Part shown: piece by piece, positions 11,335 to 23,427 of the stretch
How the letters are laid out: each line of letters opens with the position of its first letter
Numbering within the stretch: the stretch's first letter is position 1
Source of the DNA: Vigna angularis
Taxonomy: Eukaryota; Streptophyta; Magnoliopsida; Fabales; Fabaceae
Assembly: GCF_016808095.1 (NCBI RefSeq)
Contig: NC_068980.1
Location: forward strand, 14,263,388 to 14,327,387
Reading direction: 5' to 3'
DNA: 64,000 bases
Notes under the pieces: generated by a model
What the model saw: only the letters and a program-made list of their open reading frames with translations
The model's database searches: none
Told to the model about the DNA's origin: nothing
Translations under genes and position numbers: made by a program

Positions 11335-12314
11335 TTTGAACCAATGACAAACAAACTAAAATGACATTAGCATAACCCATGTCTAGTAGTCATCCACTTC
11401 TCCATATTAGCCTATAATTAATGAAACGAATTGTTATGGAAGACAAATATAAGACATAATAAGTAAAGTGTAAAAAATAGTAACACGTACCCCTAATTGT
11501 GAGTTGACTAACAAAGACTTCCTTAATTCTTTTAGTCAGTGATAACTTCTCATTAATCTTGCATATTCATCATGCCACTGACCAAATTCTTTAAACAAAT
11601 CATGTCAGATAATTGATTCTTCACTATCTCTAATAAAGTAGTTATACATCTATACCCATAATAACCATCAACAACGTCATCAACAACATCAACAATGTAA
11701 GAGTTACAAATAGAGTGGAACTGATCTAACATGGGTATTCACCTTTATTACATAAATCTAAATCATGCATAAGATTTAGCCATAGATTTCATGTCTTTCT
11801 TTGTTGGAAAACTATCATGTATTGAATGCAAGGCGTCTGCATGCTCGAAATATGAGGGTTCACGCTTTGTAGACCTTTGAGATCGATGCACCATTTGTTT
11901 TAAATTTATGCATTAGAGGGACCATTGATGTCTTAACAAGATAAACAATTTCAAGTAACTTCAATTTGATTGTCATTTTTCCTGTAATGTCAACTTCCTT
12001 AAAACGATTGAGCACCATATCAAGTTCATTTTGAATACATAAATCTGTTTGTGATTTATTTGATGAAATATTTGAAAAGCTCAATTTAGTCGACATGATA
12101 TGAATTTCAGGCAGAGGCATCATCCTAGGGTCGTATCGTGCTAATTCACAAGCACATAATAGACCATATGTTTGTCTCAAAATGCAACAACAACTTTCAT
12201 TATCAAATCCTATATGCTAAACTCGATTGAACTCCTCAACAATGAGTTTCAAAGCCTATTTTAATACATATCCAACCAATCTTGTATACTTGCTTCACTT
12301 AAAAACATCACTTA
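11335..12314 (-). pseudogene. MULE transposase C-terminus with OTU-protease-like domain, copy A
   Basis: Read from 12314 downwards: a VEEFNRV segment, a SWIM-like LLCACELARYDP motif (CxC), a helical IDITGKMTIKLKLLEIV segment, then about 11500-11690 a region matching the OTU-like domain of copy B (HDLFKEFGQWHDEYARL, LKELRKSLL). In copy A the catalytic-box Cys is replaced: the frame reads DGYYGY where copy B has DGHCGY. Many stops are present. The upstream transposase core is missing because a CACTA-type element begins at 12315. Confidence 0.6.
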
Positions 12315-12867
12315 CACTACTACAAAAAAGTGCATAGATAACTTTTTTTTATCATAGATAGTGTTTGTTTTTTTTATCATAGATAGCCTTTTTTTAAGCA
12401 CTTTCTATATATGAGCTATCCATTAATAGATAGCGCTTCGAAAAAATGTGTTATCTATTGTCAGCCACCAATAAATAACGTCTTTTTAAAAAAACACTAT
12501 CTATTGATCTAATTTTTTTAAAAAAATAATTAATTTTAAAATAAAATATTTCAAAAAATATAAAATATGTTTTCAAAAGAAAATATAAAATATTGGTTCT
12601 ATTATATATAAACATGCGATATCTATTCGTTCTATTATATACAAAAAAGTATAAAATATTGAGAAAAATATGACAAAGGTTTAAAAAAAATGTTCATTAA
12701 TATGAATAAAAACTATTGGTACAATAATATTTCAAAATATAATCAGTAAGTCGTCTAGTACATGTCATGACATGACATTACTTTATAAGATAATATATAC
12801 AATCATAACATATATATCCTATCAGTACTTATAAGCATGTACATCAACATAACATAACCTATAAGTA

Positions 12868-14015
12868 TGTACTAATTACATGTAAACACCAATTTTCCCT
12901 AACTTCTGTGATTTGACTGTCACGATATTGTTGACATCTGCAACTAGAAACATACTACAAGATTGCAAGAAAGAAAAATAATGTAAAATTAGTTAATTAA
13001 ATTTTACTACAAATTAATTATGACAATAAAGATAGCTTATATTAGTTGGAATTGTTCCTCCTTCACAGTATGTGATCATTTTCTTCATATATTGACACAT
13101 GTAATACCCACAATCATTGTCATTGGGTTGTCTTGGACACTAGAAAACCAAAAGTAAAAAAAATATTTATAATTTGAACATAACAACAAACCAAATCTCC
13201 AGTAAACTCCAAACATATTTAGTGCATGATAACAAATAACTATATACCATATACAAGTTTAAACTCTTAATAGTAAGTCATGCTTTCATTACAATCATAT
13301 ACTCCTCCAATCAGTTTCACAATAATACAAGTTATTTACCTAACCAATACCATGCAACAAGAAAATAAGTCTTCAACCATCAAGAATACATATTATTTAC
13401 CTAACTAGTACAATACAAGCATCCATAACGTGAACTAAAGGTCATTCAACAATTTAATTATGAGAATCAAGACTTATACTACACGTAAAACATAGTAGAG
13501 TAATGCACCTTAATTGTTGTTCACTTGATATTGTTTGAATTAGACTATGAAACCATGTATCTTGTTTGAGCTTGATAGGTTTGTATAACTCTAGTGAATA
13601 AATAAAATTAAAGCATGTATAAGTAAAACAAATACAATTAAAAGTATACATATATGTCAACTAAAAGTATACAACACGTATATTTTTACATGTCAAACAA
13701 TTTCTTCAAATTTTACCTCATACTAATATCTACCACCACTACGTCAAGATAATGAATTATCTCCAGTTTAAGATTGATTCCGAGCAAGACCCAATATTGG
13801 CTACAATTTAAAATGAATCAACAAAATTAGAATCCGTACTTCTAACTTTGAAAATAATACATTGTTGATAAAGTTGTAAAATAAGGTATTATCGAGTATT
13901 AAGAGGTGTAAGAACAAACTTATCAATCACCCCATTGTTAAGAAAAAGAATAACTATTTTTTGCATTCTATCTTTCATTGGTAGCTCGAAAATTTGTTTT
14001 ATCCAGAAAAACATG
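12868..14015 (-). pseudogene. Ulp1-like (C48) cysteine protease exons in CACTA derivative
   Basis: Separate minus-strand pieces read as the catalytic end of a SUMO-protease-like domain: near 13930-14012 FFWIKQIFELPMKDRMQKIV; near 13712-13800 QYWVLLGINLKLEIIHYLD after a good acceptor; near 13026-13140 CPRQPNDNDCGYYMCQYMKK with the nucleophile Cys codon at 13110-13112; and near 12868-12945 ITEVRENWCLH before a stop. GT/AG borders are plausible. The usual His of the HW motif is Tyr in QYW, so catalysis is doubtful. Ulp1 domains are a common companion of plant CACTA and MULE transposases. Confidence 0.5.
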
Positions 14016-14559
14016 TCCCATAGAAAAATTATAAACAATGCAATTTATAACCACACAAGAATCAAACCAACATTTTCATTTCAATCATCAAACAACCATA
14101 TTTGACAACTCAAATGTATAAAGACAACTCATTACATGACTCACTCACCTGCATAATAAAATTTAATTAAAAGTTTTAAAATAAAACCTAAAAATATCTT
14201 TAAGCACCACTAAAACATTTCAACCAGTTGAAAACTACTAGATAATTTTTTTTTCATATATATATTTTTATTTATTTATTTATTATTATTATTATTGTTT
14301 TTTTAGCATAACATTAACTAAAAGACACTGAATCATAATTTTCAGCGTAACAAACCAATGCTTCCAGCGTCTGTTCCCAACTAAAATCTATAGTGTTAAT
14401 TATCTTAATAATCAATCACATTAATAACATAAAAAAACATTTTCCTAGAAAACACTACATAAAGAAATGTTTCCCACATGGTTTCATGCGTAAAAATAAA
14501 ATAAAATTTAAGTTTATGAAACCTGCACTCATTCTCGAACAAAAGGTTAATAATAGCAA

Positions 14560-15200
14560 CCAACAAGCATTTATGCAATTTTTACAGCAATTACAGCAAA
14601 TATTTTACAGATTTTTAACCCAAAACAGGAAAGAATTTCCGCACCATTTTAACCAAAACAGCAAGACTTTTTGGGAAGCAAACAGCAAAGTTTTAATTGC
14701 AATAATAGCATCCAGAACAGCACCAAACAGCAAGGTATTAGGTGCATATACAGCAAAGGTTTCATGCAGATTTTATAGCAAAGACAACAAAGGTTTCTGC
14801 AGAATTTTAGTATAAAACAGCAACAATTTTCTGCAGCATTTTTATGTGAAAACAACACCCATTTTCTGCAGAATTTTATTCTAAAACAGCAACCATTTTT
14901 CTGCAGAATTTTATTTTAACACAGCAAGGAATTTACAGCATTTATAATAGCTAACAGACAGCCTTTCTGACAGCAAACAACAAAGGATTTAAGTGCAATA
15001 CAACATCGAGAACAACACCAAACAGCAAAGTTTTCTGGTATAAAACATCAGTGATTTAAGTGCAGTAACATCATAAGAAAGAGCACTAAACAACAAGGAA
15101 TTAAGTTTAAAACAACAAAGGCTTTTTCTCAAAACTCTGTACCTACGACACTAAACAAAGCTGGACAGCACAGCAAGGAATAAAATGAAAAAAAAAAAAC
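14560..15200 (+). repeat. Degenerate CAGCA / CTGCAGAATTTTA repeat
   Basis: Irregular repeats of acagcaa, attttctgcagaatttta and related strings. A 140-codon open frame across it is compositional and not a supported gene. Confidence 0.55.
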
Positions 15201-15995
15201 AAGAACATTAAACCATTAATTTCCAGCAAACCTTTTTATAAGCACAATTCAATGTACACCTTATTTGCTGCCAAATAGTTCATCTAAAAGAAACCAACGT
15301 TAACTTTCTTTTTCCAAAAAGTTTCTAGAATTAAAGTTTTGGCCATGTACCGTAATGTCTATTAAGTACCATTTGGTTTATGCACCGTACAGAGAAAAGA
15401 AAATAAAAAAATAATAAACTAAATATTAGGACATTAATAGAATTTAGCATCACTAAACAACTACAAAAAAATATAAAATAAAACAGGAATCAATAACAAC
15501 ACCTCCAAGAAAGAAAATGAATGCTCAAAAGTTAGATGTTTCTTTAAAAGCATCATGATTCAGCATCAAAAACAAATTGACAAGATCCTAGAACAATTAT
15601 AAATTACTATAATTGTGTTCATGTACCAGCCAACATGCAACAATTAGCACTCATAACAAAGAAATTAAACTAGCTTCACAGAGCATAATTCCACCCAAAA
15701 TGATTAACTACTCATGTCAATTGATACATTAAAAAGAATCAAAACATCAACCCCTAATTTCTTTTTACTCCAAACATCCATATGTATCACATACAAGCTA
15801 TCAATTAAAGTCATAGTAACTCTCCATACCTTGGCCGATTCCATTCTTTCCTAAAAAAGCTAGCTTCCACTGGGTTCCTTCTCCCTTTCTCGATTCGTCA
15901 CACGTTCTCTCCCTCAATTCTCACTCTAATTTCACTCAAAAGAGGATGTCTTTGTGTCTCCTCCACTCTTCTTACCTCCCACCCCTTAAATTATC

Positions 15996-16411
15996 ATGGT
16001 TCATAAAGGTATCTTATCCTTATGTTATTCGTGCTATTGAGGACGATTGACTGAGTCTCTATCCCGACTTCGTTGGCATCTCCCAGATGACATTCCAGTG
16101 GACATAAGATCTAAGTCAGAATATGGTTTATTAGTATGTAACCAAACAATGTTTATGTATTTATGTTATGAACAATATTAATTAGTTTGTTACTTTCGTC
16201 ATTGCAGGGAGTTACCAGACACGTTATGACAATCTTACAGAGGATGATTGATTGTCGTGATATGAGTGAGGACACTGTAGCCTGGGGTAAGACTAACAAG
16301 GCGTTACAAGTAGCTCGTGAGACATCCGTAGAACATGCCCTCAACAATAGAGAAGGTCGCAATGTACACTCAAATGTTCATCTACATCTGCCTAGCAATG
16401 TGTTTATTTAA
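15996..16411 (+). pseudogene. Plant mobile domain (PMD) gene remnant, MULE copy B
   Basis: Homologous to 10430-10860. A first piece covers the YVxRxxxDDRLTES and PTSLAS..HSS region. After an intron ending ttgcag near 16207 a clean frame reads GVTRHVMTILQRMIDCRDMS, then GKTNKALQVARETSVEHALN, ending at 16411. The N-terminal part is missing. It lies tail to tail with the MULE/OTU gene on the minus strand, exactly as in copy A. Confidence 0.6.
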
Positions 16412-16699
16412 TGATGGTTTGACCTATGTTGATTGACATGTAATAACAACGTTTTTATTATGTCTTATGTTGTTTTGAACTTCAAAGTAATGTTTCTAAC
16501 TAAAGAACTTCATATTTAATATTTTCATTTATATAATCTATTTACATGTAAAGATAAAATTAGGAAATGAAACTCATTTTATAATAGTATAAAATACTAA
16601 TAACTTTACTTGCATAAAATAAGAACCATGAATATGTCCTATACTTATTAGTCGATGTTGTTATATATTAAAAGGTGGTAATGTAGTGGAAAGATTGTA

Positions 16700-19600
16700 G
16701 TATTTTGAACCGATGACAAACAAACTAAAATGACATTATATCGATTATCAATAGCATAACCCATGTCTGGTAGTCATCCACTTCTTCATAGTAGCCTATA
16801 ATTAATGAAACAAATTGCTATGGAAGAAAAATGTAAGACATAATAAGTAAAGTGTAAAGAATAGTAACACGTACCCCTAATTGTGAGTTGATTAATAAAG
16901 ACTTCCTTAATTCTTTTAGTCGATCATAGCTTCCCATTAATCTTGCATATTCATCATGCCACAGACTAAGTTCTTTAAACAAATCATGTCAGATAAGGGA
17001 CCTTGACTCTTCACCCATCTCCAATAAAGCAGTTATGCATTTATACCCACAATGACCATCAACAACGTCATCAAAACCATCGACAATGTAAGGGTGACAA
17101 ATAGAATGGAAATGATCTAACATGGGTATTCACCTTTATTACATAAATCCAAATCATGCATCAGATTTAGCCATAGATTTCATGTTATTCTTTGTTGAAG
17201 AACTATCATGTCTTGAATTCAAGGCGTCTACATGCTCGAAATATGAGGGTTCACTCATTGTAGACCTTTAACATCGATGAACTTTAGTCTTCAATGCACC
17301 ATGTGTTTTAACTTTATGTATTAGAGGGACCATTGGTGTCATAAAAGGATAAACAATTTCAAGTAACTTCAGTTTGATTGTCACTTTTCCTGCGATGTCA
17401 AATTCCTTAAAAAGATTGAGCACCAGATCAAGTTCATTTTGAATACATAACTTTGTTTGCGGTTTATTTAATGAAATATTTGAAAATCTCAATTTTGTCG
17501 ACATGATATGAATTTCAAACAAAGGAATCATCCTAGGATAATATCGTGCTAATTCACAGGCACATGATAGATCATATGCAACCACAACTTTCACTATCAA
17601 ATCATATATGTTGAACTCGATTGAACTCCTCAACAATGAGTTTTAAAGCCTATTTTAATACATATCCAACCAATCGTTTATACTTGCTTGGCTTAAAAAC
17701 ATCACTTATAAGATTTAGGCTTTTTTCAAACAGCGTCTTTATTTCATTATGTTGTAGGATGATGACGTTATAAATTGAATCCCAACATGAGTAGAGGTCT
17801 CTCATACTACTTCCCAATACTTTCTTCAAGCTTCAGTTAATAGCCTCAACCCTGATAAAAATGGAATGAACAATATCATAAAACGTTTAACAAAAATAAC
17901 TAAATAAAATAAGATTCAAACATACATGGTTGATGTTGTGTTTCCTAACTGCATTACTTAGTTTGTCCGCACCTTTGCAAAGTATTTCTTATATGGAGTG
18001 ATTCGAGAGTCATTGACATATTCAAAGAATAAAGGCCATGAATTACAAACATGATAAAGGAGATCAAGACGATCATTAAAGGTTGACTCATGTTCATAAT
18101 CCATGATATTTTCCCATGCTTCCATGACACATTCCATGTCTCAACAGACTAACATTTTGTGCTTGACTTGCACATTTTTCTGAATATGGAAATGACATAA
18201 GAGATGAAAACATTTAGGAAATGCGGTGCCAATGATATTTATCAAAAATAGGTCTCTATCGCTGACAATGACTTGGGGAAAACCGTAACATGTCATAAGA
18301 ATCCTCTTACCCTTTACAGAGTCCAAGGGACATTATTTTCCCATTCACTTGGAAAGAATAAAATGGCAGCTGATAAAATCAACCCTGTTGATGTGACTTT
18401 AACTGTCTCAAGTAATGACAACATATATTTGTTGGTCTTGTAGGTACTATTCATCAAGAAAACAATATTAAATGCATTCAACAATTTTACTGCATCGGAA
18501 TTTGTCCAAAAGAGGTCACTTACCACCACTTTTACACAAAGAGCTTTTCACGACATTGATTGATGATATTTAACTAGTCAGCATGCTAAGAAAACACACG
18601 ATGGGAAAATTGTAATTTTTGCGAACTTTTTATCAACGATTGTCTAAATAATCGTCATTAAAAGTAGAAATGACAACAATTATATAGACAATCATCATTA
18701 AAAGTAGGATAGACAAGAAATAACAATGGTGGTCATATATGGGAGCTATTGTTAAAACTTTTAGAAATGACAACGGTTAGATAAAGAATTGTTGTTGAAT
18801 GTGCAATACTTTCATAAAAGAAAGACGCTTCTTTTTCCCTTGTGACTTTCATTTGAGTGTTTCCTCTTCCTCCCACAATTTTATTTTCTCTTTCCCTCTC
18901 CTTTTCATGTTCTCTTCCCTTTGCATTTGACAGCCGTTGCTACTACCAATGGTGAACCTCCACGAGCCTCTGTCAGTCACGAACTGCTCTACGTGAACCA
19001 CCTCTAGTTGTGAAGCATTAGTGATCTCACTGTACACTCAAGTTTCCATCACATATTGTTGTAAAACTCACACCATGAGGCTCCTCCGTGAAGGTCTCCA
19101 CACTACGCTGCAAGGCTCCTCTACGAAGCTTTCAACGATGGTTATTTTAACCATCGTCAATTTTGTAAAGCTTTTAACAACATAAACATCTACAACGGTT
19201 TGAAAACTGTCGTTGGAGGACTGTTTTAATTGATGTGGAAAACCCATTTTGTAGTAGTTCACCTCATATTCGTCTACATATATATACTCTAGTGGATGTA
19301 TTTATCATGTTCTAACATCATCATCAACTGTTGTAATTCAGTTATCGAACCTTTAAATGATTGTTTGGAAGTGTATCTTGCGTTATATACTTAATTATTG
19401 TCATATTACACTTATTATTTTCTTTGAGAGTAAGGAAAATATTTGTCGGATTCACTTCACTCTTAGTTATATCTACAAACAATGATTGTTCAATGGATTT
19501 TAACCTCCTAGCAAAATAGTGACCAACAAAAGTTTGTGAAAAATCATGGTTATGATATCTACACATTACCTTCAATACCCACCCCTCTCTACTAGAAATT

Positions 19601-19975
19601 GGTTTGTCTCTCAGTTTAAAAAGACAATCACATTTTCTTGTGTCAGATATAGTAAGTTGAACATCATATTTGTATTTTTTATACTTTGCACCCCTTTCAC
19701 ATCTTAACAATACATACATCTTTCTCCTAGGTTGATCATTAGCTTTATAAGATCTTATAATACAAACACAACCAAGATAAAAAGCAATTCCTCAAACCCA
19801 TTGAATTAACTCTTCACGTGTGGGAAAAATCTAATAATTTGTAAAGTTATTTGTGTAATCTTCCTTGCACATTTCATTTATAAAAGAAAAGAAATCTGGC
19901 ATGAAACTAAAATTTACTTGTGATTCCATAAAACTTAAAGGACAATTTTCCATCTTTAATATGGAGACTCTAACC
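16700..19975 (-). pseudogene. MULE transposase with OTU-like protease domain, copy B
   Basis: Read from 19975 down. The N-terminal FAR1-like part has MENCPLSFMESQVNFSFMPD, then TREELIQWV, then MYVLLRCERGAKYKKYKYD, RKCDCLFKLR and CRYHNHDFS. The MULE transposase core lies at 18141-18526 (DLFWTNSDAVKLLNAFN, NSTYKTNKYMLSLLE, VIVSDRDLFLIN, FPKCFHLLCHFHIQKNVQVK). Next come an LGNTTS segment, a SWIM-like DLSCACELARYYP and, at about 16870-17110, an OTU-like box DDVVDGHCGYKCITALLE with its Cys kept. The end reads LPDMGYAIDNRYNVIL near 16740. Multiple stops and frameshifts plus a CACTA insertion at 18527-19259 make it inactive. MULE transposase acts in the nucleus on Mutator-like ends; what the protease domain does is unknown. 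Confidence 0.7.
18527..19259. mobile_element. 733-bp non-autonomous CACTA inserted in the MULE transposase
   Basis: The transposase reading DEYEV (about 19265) jumps to VVSDLFW (about 18520), so 18527-19259 is an insertion. It begins CACTTTTACAC and ends TTTTGTAGTAGTT, both decayed CACTA-type ends, and is flanked by a 3-bp duplication cac (18524-18526, 19260-19262). Subterminal motifs such as acaacggtta, ccatcgtc and aatcgtcattaaaag repeat in both orientations. Confidence 0.7.
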
Positions 19976-20139
19976 ACCTACAACATGACATCAACATATA
20001 ATACCTCACTTGTTCAATAATAATAACTAGAGATCAACAAAGTCATAAAAGAAAATAAGCAAAATAAATTTAAAAGAAATTAAAAAAAGTAAACAAAAGA
20101 AGCAAAATAAATTTAAAAATAAAAAAAATAAAAAAAGTA

Positions 20140-20500
20140 TCGGATTTCAAAATCTAGGAGAATGCTTAATCGAATTTCGAAATCCCGTGAGATTATAAAC
20201 TGAGTTTCGAAATTTGATGAATTTCTAAATTAGATTTTGAAATTCGATGAGTTCCTAAACTAGATTTCTAAATCTATTGAGTTCTTAACCCGAATTTTGA
20301 AGTCCAGTAAGTTCCTAAGCTAGTTTTCAAAATCCGATGAGTTCCTAAACTGAATTTCAAAATATGGTAAGTTCCTAAATTCGTTGAATTAGTTAACAAG
20401 ATTTTGAAAACTGGTATTCCTCTAAATCAAATTTCAAAATCTAATGTTTTTATATATCGAATTTCAAAATCTAGTTATTACTAAAACTATTCATCTACAA
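20140..20500 (+). repeat. About 30-bp minisatellite
   Basis: Around ten degenerate units built on gagttcctaaactagatttc, then gaaatccgat. No coding role is seen. Confidence 0.75.
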
Positions 20501-20867
20501 GTTTCGAAGTCTAATGAATATTTTTACTTCGAAACACGATACATGCAAAATATAATAAAAATAAATATCAAATTTGCATTCACAAAACAAAAGTACAAAG
20601 CAAATAAAAATAAAGTAAATACATATAATTGTTTCAAATGAAAATCAATGAAAATGAAGAAAGTTTCGAATATAAACGAAAACGAATGAAATTGTTCATA
20701 AAAGAAAAAACTTGAAGTTGAACGTAAGAAGAAAATTGTTGTTCAAGTTGAAGAAGAGAGAAAAGGCCAATGTTTTTCAAACTAAAAATGACTTGGAGGT
20801 GTAAGATCTCAGTAAATATGCCGCTTCAGAGTAAACATTGACTTGGAGGTCAATGTTTGATAATAGC

Positions 20868-20909
<42 letters not shown>

Positions 20910-20931
20910 TATTATTATTATTATTATTATT

Positions 20932-21001
<70 letters not shown>
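20868..21001. repeat. Compound microsatellite (AAT)n-(ATT)n-(AT)n
   Basis: An AAT run is followed directly by an ATT run of similar length, making a palindrome, and then by about 60 bases of AT. Open frames here are artefacts. Confidence 0.9.
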
Positions 21002-21004
<3 letters not shown>

Positions 21005-21633
21005 TGGAAGGGATAAATTTGACATTACAATTAAATTTTGGAGTGCAGAAAGAAAAATTGGAAATGCAGGAAGAATATTCTCACAAGCAAACAACAAGTA
21101 CGAAAACCTACCATTTATTATTTAAGCTATTCTTTCTTACACTCGATCAAATTTCTTCTTCTACTCCATCAAAAAGCTTACGGAGAAGTTTTCTGTAATA
21201 AGACGGAGTGATTGTTTCTTGGAAAAAATTTCCAAAATTATTTATTTTATTTTGGAAAATAAATCGGAAGTGATAGGTGTTGGGAGAAATTTGATAGGAT
21301 GCAGAAGCAATTTCCTATATATTTATATATTTGAGCAAAAAAAACAATACTTCAAATATCACGAGTAGTGGTTGGACCTAAAATATCTGTCATTTATTCC
21401 TATTTAAATATTATATTCCTGTTATTATTATTATTAGTTCGATTCGAAAGTAAAATAACTTGATCATATTTAATCGAAATATGGAAATTAAGACATTTTT
21501 TCAGATTATAATAATCAAACGGTAGGATCACGATATAGTGAAGACTTCAAGATAAAACAAAGCGAAAATCAAAGTATACAAAAATGGAAGATGCTAAAAA
21601 GCAAATCGTGAACCACCATAGTTACAGAAGATA

Positions 21634-21714
21634 CATGCATTCTATGATTTCTGACTCATCAAATGCTGAATGACACATGTCAAATCGTGTCCATGCACAC
21701 TCTTCGACGTGTGG
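21634..21714 (+). promoter_or_regulatory. RY and ABRE-like motifs upstream of LEA-like gene 1
   Basis: Two CATGCA (RY) motifs at 21634-21639 and 21692-21697 and an ACGTGTGG (ABRE core ACGTG) at 21707-21714, 120-200 bases before the start codon. RY plus ABRE is the usual signature of seed-maturation promoters read by ABI3/FUS3 and bZIP factors; activity is inferred. Confidence 0.5.
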
Positions 21715-21834
21715 CTCAAACACTGGTAAGCAAAACTTCCTTCATCTTATCCTAATCCTAACATATATCAAGCCTAACAACAACACAGAGGTAGAAAGTT
21801 CTAGAAGAGATTGCAAAATAGCAACGTTCTGACA

Positions 21835-22367
21835 ATGTTGTTAGCCAAAAAGACAATCCTCGGTATCTCCAAATCAATTCGCTTTTACGTTGTCCCTCGA
21901 CTTTCCACAGCTTCTCTATCCACTGCTTATGAACGTGCTGAGGTATATGTATACATGTTTTTTTTATATCTCCTACGGACATGCATATAGACATAGTATC
22001 TGGTTGAATTTCTGAGACAGTTTGAAGAAAAGACATGTGTTAAGAATTTCTGACCTAAGTTTTTGTTGATAAAAAAACAATTTAGCATGGAATATGAGTT
22101 GTGGCAAGATATATATATTGAGAGTTATTATGTGTTATGGAATAATGATATGAAGATGTTGAATAGAAAATGTTAATGTTGCAGGGTAGTAATGCAGTGG
22201 CAGAAGGAAGTGGTGAGGATGGGGAGATGAAGAGAGAAGTGAAGGAAGAGGAGGTGGCAAAAGATGGTCCAATAAAGGGTGTGGAAGGGGCTGACATGGT
22301 GAGAGATAGTGCGAAGGAGTCCATATGGAGCTTGGATGGCAGCTCAAGAAACAGCACACAAGGTTAG
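21835..22367 (+). CDS. Small LEA-like protein, probably mitochondrial (two exons)
   Basis: Exon 1 21835-21942 (36 codons) and exon 2 22185-22367 (60 codons plus TAG); the 242-bp intron has GT...GCAG borders and is phase 0. The protein would be 96 aa. Residues 1-30 (MLLAKKTILGISKSIRFYVV, then PRLSTASLST) are basic, Ser/Thr-rich and free of acidic residues, like a mitochondrial presequence. Exon 2 is hydrophilic, rich in E, K, G, S and D and nearly without aromatics, as in late-embryogenesis-abundant proteins. The same two-exon design is found at 55658-56223. Such proteins protect membranes or enzymes during drying. The family call rests on composition and gene structure; the ATG was chosen because the presequence begins there. 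Confidence 0.6.
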
Positions 22368-23427
22368 AGACAATGAGAACAAGGATTGAAGATCGAACAA
22401 CTCAATATCATCACCACCACTCATTTCATTTTCCAAGATCAAAATCATACTCTTTCTTAGCAATTCCTTGTTAAACTTTTTATGTGTAATGTTTTAGATG
22501 TTTTTCTGTCTTCGAGTTTCATTTTCATAAACTTTTTTATGTTTTTATTTATTTTTTTATAATTTCTAACGAGATACACATTTATTTTAATTGAAAAGAG
22601 CACTAGAAATATTAAATTTTTTTATTATCATAAATGAGAGACTAATCTCAATTATTATAAAGATAATGAATTTTGTTTTTCTGATTAATCTCCCTCATAT
22701 TATAAAGATTTAAACAACAAAAGTAAATGCATCTATCAAGATAAATATTAAGAAAATACTTCTTTGATAGAGTATTTATTATATTTTAAAAATATGAGAA
22801 CTGCCTATTTTAATTTTTATGTATTTACTAGAACTCTTTTATTTATTTTATAAAAAGGATTGAACTCGTTGAGAATTCTTTTATTATTAAAAATTAGATA
22901 CACATGGCTAGTTTTTTTTTTGTCAGTATATACATCGCGTTAATGAACTGTGAACTATGAATATTAATGATGAGAAACATGAGGAGGACATGTTATAAAA
23001 ACATTAATAAGTGTTTATTATAGTTTGGAATGACCTTTAAAATAATATTTTAATTTTTAATTTTTAATTAATTCCCTAAAACATGTATTAACAATTTTAT
23101 TTTTTTATATTTTAGTTTAGTCTTTTTTCTTAAATAAAACAATATTTAATTAGTACTTATTCGCGTATGAACACTGCACGATATTAGTAATTTTGTTGGC
23201 AAATATGTCTTATACTAGAAAACATATACTTTTTTTTTGGATAATAATTTGTTTTGAACATGATTGGAAAATAAAAAGATAACATGATATTTATGAATTT
23301 CGGTAAAACTAATTTACAATAGTGTAATTTTCATATATTTCTAATGTAATGTTTTTACATTGTTAGTGGATTAAAAATTATTGTAATATATATAATTTTT
23401 AAAATGAAAATTACAAAATATAGTTTA
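22368..23427. other. No gene; AT-rich 3' flank of LEA-like gene 1
   Basis: No supported frame or repeat family. It probably includes the 3' UTR of the upstream gene. Confidence 0.5.

Larger units (their letters stand above)
12315..15994. mobile_element. CACTA-type element, 3' end not located
   Basis: Begins CACTACTACAAAAAAG at 12315, directly inside MULE copy A: copy B continues uninterrupted at the same point (catcacttataag). Within 200 bases come repeated motifs such as ataga-tagcgct and aacactatctattgat, typical of CACTA subterminal repeats. Minus-strand exons of a Ulp1-like protease lie at 12868-14015. No matching TAGTG end was found before MULE copy B starts near 15996, so the right end is lost or rearranged and the end given is only the next recognised boundary. 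Confidence 0.55.

Noticed and set aside
14393..14815. 140-codon + strand frame
   Set aside because: It covers CAGCA-type degenerate repeats and has no domain.
20838..21198. Frames with poly-Asn, poly-Ile and Tyr-Ile runs
   Set aside because: Translation of microsatellites.
21758..22357. Minus-strand frames over LEA-like gene 1
   Set aside because: The + strand has matched splice sites, a presequence-like N-terminus and promoter motifs; the minus frames are Ser/Pro/His-rich shadows.
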